Below, one piece after another: positions 9,018 to 18,518 of a stretch of 48,071 nt of DNA. Each line of letters begins with the position of its first letter. Positions within the stretch are counted from its first letter, which is position 1. The stretch is from Nitrococcus mobilis (lineage in GTDB: Bacteria; Pseudomonadota; Gammaproteobacteria; Nitrococcales; Nitrococcaceae). The stretch lies in assembly GCA_024102725.1 (NCBI GenBank), contig JAGFJL010000088.1, positions 1-48,071 of the forward strand, written 5' to 3'. A program made the position numbers and the translations under genes. Under the pieces are notes generated by a model that saw nothing but the letters and a program-made list of their open reading frames with translations, was not told the DNA's origin and ran no database searches.

Positions 9018-11012
9018 ATGCCATCGCGCCGAGAACTTGCCAACGCCATCCGTGCACTCAGCATGGACGCAGTTCAGCGTGCCAGGTCGGGTCATCCGGG
9101 TGCCCCTATGGGCATGGCCGATATCGCTGAGGTGCTTTGGAACGACTTCTTGCGCCATAATCCCGGCAATCCGCAGTGGTGTAATCGGGACCGCTTTGTG
9201 CTGTCCAACGGGCACGGTTCGATGCTGCAGTATGCGCTGTTGCATTTGACCGGCTATGGTTTGACGATCGGCGATTTGCAGCAGTTTCGTCAATTGCACT
9301 CCAAGACGCCCGGCCACCCTGAGTTTGGCTGCACTCTCGGTGTGGAGACGACCACCGGGCCACTCGGCCAGGGTTTGGCCAATGCGGTGGGAATGGCGAT
9401 TGCCGAGAAAGTTCTGGGCGCACAATTCAATCGGCCAGGGCATACGATCGTCGATCATTACACGTATGTTTTCCTCGGTGATGGCTGCCTGATGGAAGGC
9501 ATCTCCCATGAGGCATGCTCGCTTGCCGGTACGTTGGGGCTTGGCAAACTCGTCGCGGTTTACGACGATAACGGCATCTCCATCGACGGCAAAGTGACCG
9601 GCTGGTTCACCGATGATACGCCAGGCCGGTTCGAGGCCTACGGCTGGCACGTAATTCGGGAAATCGACGGGCACGATGCCGAGGCCGTGAAGGCGGCCTT
9701 TGAACAGGCTCGCAGCGTCACGGATCGACCATCCTTGATCTGCGCGAAGACCATAATTGGCTTTGGTGCGCCGAATGTTTGTGGTACTCACGGAGTGCAC
9801 GGTGCTCCACTGGGCGATGACGAGATTCGCGCTACGCGAGAGTTTCTCGACTGGCCGCACCCGCCGTTTCACATCCCCGACGCAATTTATGCGGGGTGGG
9901 ATGTGCGCGAGCGTGGTGCGCGTTGGGAACAACAGTGGGACGAAACTTTCGCGGACTATAAGCGGGCTCACCCCGAATTGGCGCGTACGTTCGAGCGCCG
10001 TATCCGCGGTGACCTGCCAGGATCTTGGCAATCGCTGGCACGCGAGTTAGTACAGCAAGCCGATGAGCAAGAGCGAACCGTGGCCACCCGGAAAGCCTCG
10101 CAAATGGCATTGAACGGGTTCGGTCAGCACCTGCCCGAGCTGATTGGCGGCTCCGCCGACCTCACGGAATCCAATAACACATGGTGGGACGACTGCACGG
10201 CGGTGAGCCGGCAGGACGGTGACGGCAACTATATCTATTATGGTGTGCGCGAGTTCGGTATGTCGGCTATTGTCAACGGCATTGCGCTTCATGGTGGTTT
10301 CGTGCCTTACGCCGGCACCTTCCTGGTATTCTCCGATTATGCGCGCAACGCCGTGCGTATGGCGGCTCTTATGAAGATTCGGAGCATATTCGTCTATACC
10401 CATGATTCCATCGGTCTAGGGGAGGACGGGCCGACGCATCAGCCGATCGAACATTTGGCCACTTTGCGTTTGATCCCGAACATCAGTCTTTGGCGGCCGT
10501 GCGATACGGTGGAGACTGTAGTCGCGTGGCAAGCCGCGCTGGAGCGACGCGCCGGGCCTACCTGTCTGAGCCTGTCGCGGCAGAATCTGCCGTGCCAGAG
10601 GCGTGAACGCGGGCAGCTCGAGCAGATCCGCCGAGGTGGCTACGTACTGCGCGATGCCGGCGCTGAACCGCAGGCAATCATCATCGCTACCGGATCTGAG
10701 GTGGCGCTTGCCGTAGATGCCCAGGAACGCCTGACCGCCGAGGGGTATCGTGTGCGGGTGGTTTCCATGCCCTCGGTGGATACATTCCTTGCCCAAACTG
10801 CCGCTTATCGGGAGTCGGTTTTGCCGAGCGCCATCACAGCCCGGCTGGCTATAGAGGCTGCCGTGCCCGATTCTTGGTTGCGTTTCGTCGGCCCACAGGG
10901 CCGTATCCTTGGATTGTCTACCTTCGGCGAATCGGCCCCGGGGCCGGATGTTTATCAGCAGTTCGGTCTGACCGTCGATCAAGCGGTCGAGACGGTCAAG
11001 AATTTACTCTGA
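9018..11012 (+). CDS. tkt: Transketolase
   Basis: Thiamine-diphosphate enzyme that moves two-carbon units between sugar phosphates in the pentose phosphate and Calvin cycles. 664 residues, the normal length. Visible motifs: [11 protein letters not shown] near the N-terminus, [15 protein letters not shown], the ThDP-binding [13 protein letters not shown]...[14 protein letters not shown], the middle-domain [10 protein letters not shown] and GVREFGM, and the transketolase signature [22 protein letters not shown]. The ATG has a weak GGGAG site upstream. It opens the run tkt-gap-pgk-pyk, all on the plus strand, the order seen in the cbb (carbon fixation) clusters of chemolithoautotrophs, where it is named cbbT. 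It may serve both carbon fixation and general metabolism. Confidence 0.97.
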   Translation: MPSRRELANAIRALSMDAVQRARSGHPGAPMGMADIAEVLWNDFLRHNPGNPQWCNRDRFVLSNGHGSMLQYALLHLTGYGLTIGDLQQFRQLHSKTPGHPEFGCTLGVETTTGPLGQGLANAVGMAIAEKVLGAQFNRPGHTIVDHYTYVFLGDGCLMEGISHEACSLAGTLGLGKLVAVYDDNGISIDGKVTGWFTDDTPGRFEAYGWHVIREIDGHDAEAVKAAFEQARSVTDRPSLICAKTIIGFGAPNVCGTHGVHGAPLGDDEIRATREFLDWPHPPFHIPDAIYAGWDVRERGARWEQQWDETFADYKRAHPELARTFERRIRGDLPGSWQSLARELVQQADEQERTVATRKASQMALNGFGQHLPELIGGSADLTESNNTWWDDCTAVSRQDGDGNYIYYGVREFGMSAIVNGIALHGGFVPYAGTFLVFSDYARNAVRMAALMKIRSIFVYTHDSIGLGEDGPTHQPIEHLATLRLIPNISLWRPCDTVETVVAWQAALERRAGPTCLSLSRQNLPCQRRERGQLEQIRRGGYVLRDAGAEPQAIIIATGSEVALAVDAQERLTAEGYRVRVVSMPSVDTFLAQTAAYRESVLPSAITARLAIEAAVPDSWLRFVGPQGRILGLSTFGESAPGPDVYQQFGLTVDQAVETVKNLL

Positions 11013-11059
11013 GCCCCCCGGCATACACCCAGTCATTTTAGTTAGCTTGGGAGAGAATC

Positions 11060-12070
11060 ATGGCCATAAAGGTTGGTATCAACGGTTACGGCCGTATTGG
11101 CCGCAACATTCTGCGTGCCCTCTATGAGGCGGGCCGCACGGACGAGATCCAAGTCGCGGCAATTAACGATCTTGGCGATGCCGAGACGAACGCGCATTTG
11201 ACACGCTATGACTCGGCACACGGCAAGTTTCCGGGCACCATCGAGGTCAGCGACGGCAATCTGGTGGTCAATGGTGACTCCATTCGCGTCCTCTCCGAGC
11301 GTGATCCCAGCAAACTTCCCTGGGGCGATCTTGGCGTGGATGCGGTGCTCGAGTGCACCGGTTTGTTCACTACCGGGGAGAAAGCGGCAGCGCATTTGGA
11401 GGGAGGCGCCAAGAAAGTCGTGATCTCGGCTCCGGCCAAGGGCGTGGATGCCACGGTTGTGTACGGTGTCAACGAGGACACACTCGCCTCCAGCCACACC
11501 GTGATCTCCTGCGCCTCTTGCACGACCAATTGTCTGGCCCCGCTCGTCAAGGTTTTGCACAATGCCATTGGTGTGGAGCATGGTCTGATGACCACGATTC
11601 ACGCCTTTACCAACGATCAGGTCCTAAATGATGTGTACCATCAGGATCTGCGTCGGGCCCGCAGTGCCGTGATGTCGCAGATTCCGACCAAGACCGGCGC
11701 CGCGGCGGCCGTCGGATTGGTGCTGCCGGAGCTCAACGGCAGACTAGACGGCTTTGCCGTGCGCGTTCCGACCATCAATGTCTCGCTGGTCGATCTGACC
11801 TTTAGGGCGAGCCGCGACACTTCGGTCGAGGAGATCAATGGCGTGCTCAAGCAAGCTGCGCAAGGCCCGCTGCAGGGCGTGTTGGCGTACAATGACGCGC
11901 CATTGGTATCGATCGATTTCAACCATGACCCGCATTCGTCGATTTTCGAAGCGACCTTGACCAAGGTCGCGGGTGATCGCCTGGTCAAAGTCTGCTCCTG
12001 GTACGACAACGAGTGGGGGTTTTCCAACCGCATGCTGGATGTCGCAATTGCCTTGATGAAAGCGAAATAG
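11060..12070 (+). CDS. gap: Glyceraldehyde-3-phosphate dehydrogenase, type I
   Basis: Interconverts glyceraldehyde-3-phosphate and 1,3-bisphosphoglycerate with NAD(P). 336 residues. The N-terminal Rossmann motif [15 protein letters not shown], the catalytic SCASCTTNC with nucleophile C154, H in [10 protein letters not shown], and [12 protein letters not shown] near the C-terminus are all intact. A strong GGGAGAG ribosome site precedes the ATG. The gene begins 47 bases after tkt and 97 bases before pgk, consistent with one operon. The residue after the Rossmann beta-2 strand is not decisive here for NAD against NADP, so cofactor use is left open. Confidence 0.97.
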   Translation: MAIKVGINGYGRIGRNILRALYEAGRTDEIQVAAINDLGDAETNAHLTRYDSAHGKFPGTIEVSDGNLVVNGDSIRVLSERDPSKLPWGDLGVDAVLECTGLFTTGEKAAAHLEGGAKKVVISAPAKGVDATVVYGVNEDTLASSHTVISCASCTTNCLAPLVKVLHNAIGVEHGLMTTIHAFTNDQVLNDVYHQDLRRARSAVMSQIPTKTGAAAAVGLVLPELNGRLDGFAVRVPTINVSLVDLTFRASRDTSVEEINGVLKQAAQGPLQGVLAYNDAPLVSIDFNHDPHSSIFEATLTKVAGDRLVKVCSWYDNEWGFSNRMLDVAIALMKAK

Positions 12071-12167
12071 GCCGGCATGCAGTAACGGGCATGCGCGTCG
12101 GATGCGTGCCGATGGTGCATGTTCAGTCGCGTTTTGGTATCGGACCGGAGTAGGGGGATCAAGGCTT

Positions 12168-13346
12168 ATGGGCGTGCTGCGCATGACCGATTTGGATTTG
12201 GCCGGCAAGCGGGTTCTGATTCGGGAAGACCTCAATGTTCCGGTGAAGAACGGGACGGTTACCGACGATACGCGGATTCGAGCTTGCCTGCCCACCATTC
12301 ACGCCGCGCTCGCGGCATCGGCCAAAGTCATGCTCATGAGCCATTTTGGGCGACCCGAGGAAGGCCGCTTCGACGAGCGCTACTCGCTCGCGCCGGTTGC
12401 CGAGCGCCTCTCCGAATTGCTCGAGCAGCCGGTGCGGTTGGTCCGGGAGTGGCTCGAGGGCGTGCAGCCCGCCGCCGGTGAGGTCGTTCTCTGCGAAAAC
12501 GTGCGTTTCAATAAAGGCGAACAGGCGGATGATATCGCCCTAGCGCAGCAAATGGCCGCGTTGTGCGATGTTTACGTCATGGATGCTTTCGGCACCGCCC
12601 ATCGCGCCCAGGCCTCGACTCATGGGGTGGCCCGGTTCGCCCCGCAGGCCTGTGCGGGGCCGCTGCTGATTGCGGAGTTGGATGCGCTGAGCAACGCCTT
12701 TGAACGGCCGGCCCGGCCCATGATCGCTGTCGTGGGCGGCTCGAAGGTCTCTACCAAACTGAGCGTGCTCGAGTCGTTGATCGATGTGGTCGATGCGCTC
12801 ATCGTCGGGGGCGGTATTGCCAACACCTTCATCGCGGCCGCCGGTCACCCAGTCGGCCGATCGCTGTATGAGCCGGATTTGGTGGATGCTGCTAAACGGC
12901 TTATGGCGAGTGCCGCGGCGAAGGGAAGCGAAATCCCGCTTCCTGTGGATGTTGCCTGTGCCAAGGTGTTCGATGAAAAGGCCGCGGCGCTCATCAAGAC
13001 CCTCGATCAGGTGGCAGAGGATGATCTCATTCTGGACATAGGGCCGCGTACGGCCGAGCAGTATGAGCAAGTCCTCAAGGAAGCCGGCACGATCGTCTGG
13101 AATGGGCCAGTTGGGGTATTCGAGTTCGATCACTTCGGCGATGGCACCCAGGCATTGGCGGATGCCATCGCCGCTAGCACCGCATTCTCCCTTGCCGGTG
13201 GGGGTGATACGCTGGCAGCGATCGCCAAGTACGGTGTCGGTGACAAAATCTCCTATATTTCTACGGGGGGCGGTGCGTTTCTGGAGTTTCTCGAGGGTAA
13301 GAAACTGCCTGCTGTCGCGGCCCTCGAGGCGCGGGCCGGCGGCTGA
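12168..13346 (+). CDS. pgk: Phosphoglycerate kinase
   Basis: Transfers phosphate between 1,3-bisphosphoglycerate and ADP; runs in reverse in carbon fixation. 392 residues from the ATG at 12168, chosen because of the AGGGGGAT ribosome site and the family N-terminus ([20 protein letters not shown]); an upstream extension to 12102 is not family-like. Also seen: [18 protein letters not shown], the hinge and nucleotide region [23 protein letters not shown], and GGGDTLAAI. It sits between gap and pyk. Compact length near 390 is typical for bacteria. Confidence 0.97.
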   Translation: MGVLRMTDLDLAGKRVLIREDLNVPVKNGTVTDDTRIRACLPTIHAALAASAKVMLMSHFGRPEEGRFDERYSLAPVAERLSELLEQPVRLVREWLEGVQPAAGEVVLCENVRFNKGEQADDIALAQQMAALCDVYVMDAFGTAHRAQASTHGVARFAPQACAGPLLIAELDALSNAFERPARPMIAVVGGSKVSTKLSVLESLIDVVDALIVGGGIANTFIAAAGHPVGRSLYEPDLVDAAKRLMASAAAKGSEIPLPVDVACAKVFDEKAAALIKTLDQVAEDDLILDIGPRTAEQYEQVLKEAGTIVWNGPVGVFEFDHFGDGTQALADAIAASTAFSLAGGGDTLAAIAKYGVGDKISYISTGGGAFLEFLEGKKLPAVAALEARAGG

Positions 13347-13485
13347 TTTCCCCACTCGGTGGGGGCGCAGCAGCGTCAACCGGTTTGCTCGAGCTGGACG
13401 GTGCCTTTTCGGCGAGCATCTTTTAATTAAGGTGAAGCCCAGGTTCAGGTTGGGGACGGCTACTTGCTCGGCGCTGGAGCTCTGA

Positions 13486-13578
13486 ATGCGTTGGAGAATT
13501 TATTCGCAGCCGCTGGATCTCGAGCTGCGCAAGACTGCGATTCTCGAGAAACTCGATGAACAATTCTATTTTTCTTAA
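13486..13578 (+). other. Possible 30-residue open frame in pgk-pyk gap
   Basis: Between pgk and pyk (13347-13623) is a short frame beginning MRWRIYSQPLDLELRK and ending in a TAA before the pyk ribosome site. It has no clear ribosome site and no family likeness that I recognise. It could be the scar of a lost gene, since this operon often holds more genes, or chance. The gap otherwise shows only the AGAGGAAAAGG site of pyk. Confidence 0.15.
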
Positions 13579-13623
13579 GGGACGGCGCCGCCGCTGATTC
13601 CCTCGCAGAGGAAAAGGTGGGCT

Positions 13624-15075
13624 ATGGTCCGTCAGACCAAGATTGTCGCAACCCTAGGGCCTGCAACCGATCGTGAGTCCGCCTTGAACGGCGTGCTGCG
13701 GGCGGGCGTCGATGTGGTCCGTCTGAATCTATCCCATGGTAGTCATGATGAGCATCGACGGCGTTCAACCATGCTGCGGGGCGCAGCCCAACACCACAAC
13801 CGGGTGGTTGGATTGCTGTGTGATCTCCAGGGGCCCAAGATTCGTATCGAAAACTTTCGTGACGGTATGGTAGAACTGATCGAGGGGCAGACGTTTTTCC
13901 TTGATCCTTCGCTGGCGGAAGATGCCGGTACCCAACGCGGTGTCGGCGTAGGCTACGTCGATCTGCCACAGGATGTCGTTGCCGGGGACGTGCTGCTACT
14001 CAACGATGGACTCATTCGCCTGAGCGTCGATCGAGTGGAGGGCTGCCGGATTTTTACCACCGTAGAGATCGGCGGCAAGTTGTCGGGACACAAAGGCATC
14101 AATCGGCTCGGCGGCGGGCTCTCGGTTCGTGCCCTGACCGATAAAGATCGTCTGGACATCCAACTCGCAGCAGAGCTGCAAGCCGATTATCTGGCGGTTT
14201 CCTTCCCCAAGGGGGCCGACGATATCGAGGAGGCGCGCGAGTTGTTGCGCGCTGCCGGTGGCGATGCCGCCATCGTTGCCAAAATCGAGCGCCGCGAAGC
14301 AGTGGATAATTTGGCCGAGGTCATAGAAGCGGCGGATGCGGTGATGATCGCGCGCGGCGATCTGGCTGTAGAAATCGGCGATGCCGAGCTGCCGGGTGTG
14401 CAAAAGCGCATCATGCGGTTGGCCCGAGAACGTGATTGTGTCGTGATTACAGCAACTCAGATGATGCAATCCATGGTGGATCATCCGATGCCCACGCGTG
14501 CCGAGGTGTTGGATGTGGCCAATGCCGTTTTGGATGGAACGGATGCGGTGATGCTGTCAGAGGAATCCGCGATAGGACGTTATCCGGCCAAAGCCGTTGC
14601 GGCCATGGCGCGCGTGTGCGTTGGCGCGGAGCGCTATGCCGAGGAGTCACACCCTCCACGTTCGGGTCCAGAACCCCACTACACGCGTATCGACGAGACC
14701 ATTGCCAAAACGGCAATCGCGGCGGCCAACCAGCTCAGCGTGCGGGCTATTGCAGCCATGACGGAATCCGGTGCTACGGCGCGGTGGATGTCGCGTATCA
14801 GCACGGATATCCCGATCTATGCGCTTTCCGAGCAACCACGCACCCGTGCCAAAGTAACGCTCTATCGGGGGGTGCACCCGATCAATTTCGATCCGGCCGG
14901 GCGCGATCACGCCGCGGCCAATCGCGGCGCGGTTGACGAACTTCTCAAAGCGGGCGCCATTCGCCAGGGTGATTTGGTATTGATTACCAAGGGGGATTTG
15001 GCCGGTGTTCAGGGTGGGACCAATACCATGAAAATCGTGCGGGTGGGCGATATTATCCAAAATGACTCGAGGTAA
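13624..15075 (+). CDS. pyk: Pyruvate kinase
   Basis: Makes pyruvate and ATP from phosphoenolpyruvate and ADP. 483 residues. The barrel opens with RQTKIVATLGPATDRE, followed by the active-site RLNLSHGSHDEH, LLCDLQGPKIRIENF, the B domain, KIERREAVDNL, the metal/substrate segment VMIARGDLAVEIGDAELPGVQKRI, and the VITATQMMQSMVDHPMPTRAEVLDVANAV signature. An AGAGGAAAAGGTGG site precedes the ATG. Last gene of the tkt-gap-pgk-pyk run. In many beta- and gammaproteobacteria a class II fructose-bisphosphate aldolase gene follows pyk; here only 77 bases separate pyk from purC on the other strand. Confidence 0.96.
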   Translation: MVRQTKIVATLGPATDRESALNGVLRAGVDVVRLNLSHGSHDEHRRRSTMLRGAAQHHNRVVGLLCDLQGPKIRIENFRDGMVELIEGQTFFLDPSLAEDAGTQRGVGVGYVDLPQDVVAGDVLLLNDGLIRLSVDRVEGCRIFTTVEIGGKLSGHKGINRLGGGLSVRALTDKDRLDIQLAAELQADYLAVSFPKGADDIEEARELLRAAGGDAAIVAKIERREAVDNLAEVIEAADAVMIARGDLAVEIGDAELPGVQKRIMRLARERDCVVITATQMMQSMVDHPMPTRAEVLDVANAVLDGTDAVMLSEESAIGRYPAKAVAAMARVCVGAERYAEESHPPRSGPEPHYTRIDETIAKTAIAAANQLSVRAIAAMTESGATARWMSRISTDIPIYALSEQPRTRAKVTLYRGVHPINFDPAGRDHAAANRGAVDELLKAGAIRQGDLVLITKGDLAGVQGGTNTMKIVRVGDIIQNDSR

Positions 15076-15123
15076 GCCCGCGGATCGGGACAACGGTGGT
15101 TTCTTTTCATTGGGGGCGTATTT

Positions 15124-15143
15124 GCCGACGGTAAACCGTCGGC
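15124..15143. terminator. Hairpin between convergent pyk and purC
   Basis: A perfect 8-bp stem, GCCGACGG, around the loop TAAA, in the 77-base gap where pyk and purC converge. It lies 49 bases past pyk and 10 bases past the purC stop. No long T-run follows on either strand, so it probably acts as a two-way terminator of moderate strength. Confidence 0.6.
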
Positions 15144-15152
15144 GTGGTTTCA

Positions 15153-16052
15153 TCACTCCGGCCCGGCCAGTCGTCGTTGTGCCTCCCGATATTTTTCGGC
15201 GGTTTGCGCGATGATTTTCGCTGGCAGGTGTGGTCCGGGGGGCGTCCGGTCCCAGGCCAATGACTCCAGGTAGTCTCGCACGAATTGCTTATCGAAGCTT
15301 GGCGGCGAGCTGCCCGGTCGATACTGATCAGCGGGCCAGAAGCGCGAGGAATCCGGAGTCAGGGCCTCGTCGATGAGCAGCAGTTGACCCTCGTGATCAC
15401 GGGCAAATTCGAACTTGGTATCCGCGATGATGATGCCGCATCGGTATGCATAGCTGGCGGCCTCATTGTAGATTTTTAGTGTCATGTGGCGCACCTGCTC
15501 AGCGGTATCGTGACCGAGTAGCTGCACGGCTTGAGCGAAGTCGATGTTCTGGTCGTGGCTGCCCACAGTGGCCTTGGTGGCGGGCGTGAAGATCGGTTCG
15601 GGAAGCTGATCGGCCTGTTGTAAACCCGCTGGTAAAGGTATGCCACAGACTTGTCCGCTGCGCTGATAATCGCTCCAGGCCGAACCGATGAGATAACCGC
15701 GCGCTACGGCCTCGATCGGCAGTGGTTGCAGTCGTCTTACCACCATTGCCCGGGGTCGCATCTGACGAACTTCGCTGGTGCGGGTCAGTACCGATTCGAG
15801 GGGATCTGCCAGGAGATGATTGCCGATAATAGGGCGCATTCGCTCGAACCAGAATCGGGACAAAGCCGTGAGTATGATGCCCTTCCCCGGTATCGGATCC
15901 GGTAGGATGACATCGAATGCTGAGAGGCGGTCGGTGGTGACGATGAGCAGACGCTCATCGTCAATATCGTAGATATCCCGTACCTTGCCCCGCTGCATGA
16001 GCCGCAAGCCGGTGAGTTGGGATTTGAACAAGGTCTCTGGGATGGTTGTCAT
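15153..16052 (-). CDS. purC: Phosphoribosylaminoimidazole-succinocarboxamide synthase (SAICAR synthase)
   Basis: Joins aspartate to CAIR in purine synthesis, using ATP. 299 residues, the longer bacterial form. Motifs: the nucleotide loop [38 protein letters not shown] region (positions about 22-60), [28 protein letters not shown], the long-form insert near [23 protein letters not shown], and [15 protein letters not shown]. The ATG at 16052 is preceded by a weak site. Its position after pyk in opposite orientation is common in related genomes, where fba lies between the two. Confidence 0.96.
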   Translation of the reverse strand: MTTIPETLFKSQLTGLRLMQRGKVRDIYDIDDERLLIVTTDRLSAFDVILPDPIPGKGIILTALSRFWFERMRPIIGNHLLADPLESVLTRTSEVRQMRPRAMVVRRLQPLPIEAVARGYLIGSAWSDYQRSGQVCGIPLPAGLQQADQLPEPIFTPATKATVGSHDQNIDFAQAVQLLGHDTAEQVRHMTLKIYNEAASYAYRCGIIIADTKFEFARDHEGQLLLIDEALTPDSSRFWPADQYRPGSSPPSFDKQFVRDYLESLAWDRTPPGPHLPAKIIAQTAEKYREAQRRLAGPE

Positions 16053-16222
16053 GAACGGTGTCGATGCGGGTCAATTTTTAGTAGGTTGATACTATACTAG
16101 TTTATTATATTTCGGCCGACCGCGGCCGGGAATGAATTGCGGTGTTTGACGGCGGTGCTGATGGTGTTTCTGATACCCTACGTTGTGTTCTTAAGAGGGG
16201 TATCCGTTCGGACTAGGGGGAG
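16053..16222. promoter_or_regulatory. AT-rich divergent promoter region, purC / moaB
   Basis: 170 bases between divergent genes. The stretch near 16078-16112 is strikingly AT-rich against its surroundings and holds overlapping hexamers resembling -10 boxes on both strands (TATACT and TATATT on plus, TATAGT and TATAAT on minus). A purC promoter and a plus-strand promoter are likely here, but exact boxes cannot be fixed. A purine-rich site (GGGGGAGG) precedes the GTG of moaB. Confidence 0.45.
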
Positions 16223-16756
16223 GTGGTGGTGCATAGAAGTGGAGCCGCTTTTCGCGCGTTGCGCATAGCGGTGCTCACGATATCCGATACCCGTGGGCTC
16301 GCCGAGGATCGGTCTGGGGACGCGCTTTGTCAGGGGATTGCCGAGTCCGGCCATGAGCTTGTGCAACGTGAGGTCGTGCCTGACGATGTCTATCGAATTC
16401 GCGCCGCCGTGTCGGCTTGGATCGCCGATCCAGGGGTGCATGTCGTACTTTGCACGGGTGGTACCGGCTTCGCAGTGCGAGACCGTACGCCCGAAGCCTT
16501 GACCGTGCTATTTGATCAAGAGGTTCTGGGTTTCGGCGAGCTGTTTCGTCAACTCTCTTTCGAGGAGATTGGCAGCTCGACCCTTCAATCGAGAGCTTTG
16601 GCCGGATTTGCCAACCGAACTCTCATTGCCTGTTTGCCGGGCTCGACGGGGGCTTGTCGAACCGCGTGGAACCGTATTCTGCGCGAACAGCTGGATGTGC
16701 GTCATCGTCCTTGCAATCTAGCCGAGTTGGTGCTAGTAGAAGGAAAGCCTAGCTGA
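16223..16756 (+). CDS. moaB: Molybdenum cofactor biosynthesis protein MoaB
   Basis: MoaB/MogA-fold protein of 177 residues that acts in the adenylylation step of molybdopterin during molybdenum cofactor synthesis. Seen: LRIAVLTISDTRG near the N-terminus, the substrate-binding VVLCTGGTGFAVRDRTPEA, and LPGSTGACRTAWNRIL. The start is GTG, with a GGGGGAGG ribosome site; GTG at 16223 and 16226 are both possible. No other cofactor genes are next to it. It stands alone on the plus strand before the AT-rich lux segment. MogA-like annotation is an alternative, since the two families share the fold. Confidence 0.9.
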   Translation: MVVHRSGAAFRALRIAVLTISDTRGLAEDRSGDALCQGIAESGHELVQREVVPDDVYRIRAAVSAWIADPGVHVVLCTGGTGFAVRDRTPEALTVLFDQEVLGFGELFRQLSFEEIGSSTLQSRALAGFANRTLIACLPGSTGACRTAWNRILREQLDVRHRPCNLAELVLVEGKPS

Positions 16757-16887
16757 TCCGTTCGCTCTGAGCCCTTCGGTGAGGTTTTCTAGAGTTTGCA
16801 AAGGGCAGAATATAACGTATTCAAAATTATTGAAAATTCCTTCGCGCATCGGCAAGTCTGTCCGATCGAGTAGCCGAGGGGAGTAGC

Positions 16888-17043
16888 ATGACCGGAATTC
16901 GCCGGGCTTTCTTGGCAGGCGATGAGTTCGTCAACTTGTAGCATTCGGCGGCCGGGCGCGGGCAGGAAGCGGGAGTTTCGATTAGCAAGCCGGCGTTGCA
17001 GCAGCAGGCAGCCGAACCGGACGAGGCTCGCCGGAGGCGGTAG
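16888..17043 (+). pseudogene. Small open frame interrupted by an in-frame TAG
   Basis: An ATG at 16888 with a very good ribosome site (GAGGGGAG, 6 bases away) opens a 17-codon frame that meets TAG at 16939-16941. The same frame then stays open for another 33 codons to a TAG at 17041, and the second half has gene-like codon use and a polar, Arg-rich end. Together this looks like a roughly 50-residue small gene broken by one stop, or a 17-residue leader peptide. I do not recognise the product. Confidence 0.25.
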
Positions 17044-17054
17044 ACAAAAGCAGC

Positions 17055-17070
17055 ATAATAAGCTTATTAT
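17055..17070. promoter_or_regulatory. 16-bp perfect palindrome upstream of luxR
   Basis: ATAATAAGCTTATTAT is a perfect palindrome 83 bases before the luxR start, in an AT-rich stretch. It is a candidate operator. It does not fit the CTG-N10-CAG pattern of lux boxes, so a different regulator would be expected, if it is a site at all. Confidence 0.4.
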
Positions 17071-17152
17071 CGCAAATTCAAATAAGACTTTAAATAAGAA
17101 ATAAAACTATTTTGCTGATTATTTGCTACGGTTGGCATTTTAGGGGGGTGGT

Positions 17153-17902
17153 ATGGGAAGCCGTACCCAAATCGACGGGCTCATCGATATGAGCCTCCAT
17201 GCGGGCGGGGTCGAGGGCATTCGGCGGCTTTGTTCGGCGATCAGCGAAGCCTATGGTTTCGATCATTTTATCTACGGTGCCAGCTTTCCCACCTCTTTGG
17301 TCAAACCCTTTGTGCTGGTTATCAGCGGTCACCCCGACGCTTGGCGAGACCATTATCAGGCGAATGGTTACCTTGCGGTGGATCCAGCCGTTCAGCATTG
17401 CACGCGCAGTATTCGGCCGTTGATTTGGCAGGATCTAATATTGGATCCGAAGAGAGACGAAAAATCCTTCACGGTTATGCAAGAAGCACGCGAGTTTGGT
17501 CTGGCCAGCGGTGCAAGCCTATCCATTCGTGGCAGCCATGGGGAAGTCGGCGTGCTGAGTTTTTCCAGCGAACGTACGGCGCAGCAAACGCGCTCGGAGA
17601 TCGATGTTGCGATTCCGGACTTATACCTGCTCTCCGCCTACGTTCATGAGGCGGTCGGTCGGCTGCTCACTCAGGGCTCGTTACCGTTCAACCCGCCAGA
17701 GCTCACCGCTCGTGAGCGTGAATGCTTGCTTTGGGCTGCCGAAGGTAAGACGTCTTGGGAGATTGCCCGCATCTTGGGGATCAGTGAGCGTACTGCGATT
17801 TTCCATTTGCAGAATGCGGCTCGGCGGCTGAATGCTTCTAGCCGCCAACAGGCGGTAGCGCTTGCGGTTTCACAAGGGTTAATTAGTCTGCAACTTGGTT
17901 AG
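17153..17902 (+). CDS. LuxR-family quorum-sensing transcriptional regulator
   Basis: Cytosolic regulator of 249 residues, expected to bind an acyl-homoserine lactone and then lux-box DNA. The autoinducer domain spans about 15-165 and keeps the family residues: W and Y of the pocket in DAWRDHYQANGY, the DP pair in LAVDPAVQH, W in PLIWQD, and G in FGLASGASLSI. The HTH domain spans about 180-245 (LTARERECLLWAAEGKTSWEIARILGISERTAIFHLQNAARRLN), with the invariant E and G. luxI follows 616 bases downstream in the same direction. Local base content is lower in GC than neighbours, which may point to transfer. The symbol is left empty because named orthologues (afeR, luxR and so on) cannot be told apart here. 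Confidence 0.92.
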   Translation: MGSRTQIDGLIDMSLHAGGVEGIRRLCSAISEAYGFDHFIYGASFPTSLVKPFVLVISGHPDAWRDHYQANGYLAVDPAVQHCTRSIRPLIWQDLILDPKRDEKSFTVMQEAREFGLASGASLSIRGSHGEVGVLSFSSERTAQQTRSEIDVAIPDLYLLSAYVHEAVGRLLTQGSLPFNPPELTARERECLLWAAEGKTSWEIARILGISERTAIFHLQNAARRLNASSRQQAVALAVSQGLISLQLG

Positions 17903-18257
17903 TTTTAATATTCTATATATTTCTATTTGCATATTCGTCGCATCAAGATAAGCTGATGCTATTCAAATAAATTCTATTTAATTGCTCCCTTTCATTTTTG
18001 AAAAAAATTGGATTCACTCAAATCACTCAAGTAAAGAATCTGGTGGTGACTCTCGGGTCCGAAGCAGGCTTTTCTAGGACGGCGGATAAAGTAAGGCTTC
18101 CAAGGGTGGTTGGTTATTAAGGAGCATCTGATTTGCTCGTCACACCGATGACGGCCGCTGTTCAGCGCTATTGATTTTACTGGATTATGCAAGCCCTCCC
18201 TGGTTTGCGCCCGCCGGTCCGGTTGAAGCTGTTCAAATTCCGTTCCTACGGATTTTG

Positions 18258-18280
18258 TTCGGCTTTCGCCGGAATGACGA
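18258..18280. repeat. Fragment resembling a dispersed extragenic repeat
   Basis: TTCGGCTTTCGCCGGAATGACG has the form of the short extragenic palindromes (stem CGGC/GCCG with loop TTTC, followed by GAATGACG) that are scattered in many proteobacterial genomes. Only one copy is present in this window, so its repeated nature is inferred from general likeness. Confidence 0.35.
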
Positions 18281-18428
18281 GAAGGTAATTGATCAGAGGT
18301 ACCTTAAAGAGGCTTTGCGCTTGCGAGCGTGAAGCAATTCGCCTTTCCAGGATATTCTCTGCTCAGGGGCGGATTTCTGGTAAACAACTCGCTCCCCCAT
18401 GAGAAAATTGAAAAAGGAAGCGCTGTGC

Positions 18429-18448
18429 AACTGTAACACCTTACAGTT
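18429..18448 (+). promoter_or_regulatory. lux box upstream of luxI
   Basis: AACTGTAA, spacer CACC, TTACAGTT: a perfect 8-bp inverted repeat in a 20-bp element that fits the NNCTG-N10-CAGNN pattern of LuxR-type sites. It lies 70 bases before the luxI ATG. A hexamer TTTACT at 18470-18475 (or TATTCT at 18462-18467) could be the -10 box, which would centre the lux box near -43 (or -36) and make it a class II activator site. This predicts a positive feedback loop in which LuxR with signal turns on luxI. Confidence 0.85.
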
Positions 18449-18518
18449 ATGGGTTCGCTGGTATTCTCGTTTACTGGATCTTAGCGGAAAAAGCGATCGG
18501 CACGAAACGGGGATGTAG

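Larger units (their letters stand above)
16757..17152. other. AT-rich gap upstream of luxR
   Basis: 396 bases without a clear intact gene. It holds a short open frame split by a TAG (16888-17043), a 16-bp perfect palindrome (17055-17070) and AT-rich flanks at 16800-16840 and 17055-17130 that contrast with neighbouring genes. The luxR promoter must lie in its last part; no clear -35/-10 pair could be fixed. Confidence 0.55.
17903..18518. other. Long luxR-luxI intergenic region
   Basis: 616 bases with no convincing gene on either strand; short open frames lack ribosome sites and likeness. The first 100 bases are AT-rich and include a small dyad with a run of A and T near 17990-18010 that could end the luxR transcript. 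It also holds a repeat-like hairpin (18258-18273) and the luxI promoter with its lux box (18429-18448). Some Acidithiobacillus strains carry a small gene between luxR and luxI homologues; none is seen here. Confidence 0.6.
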
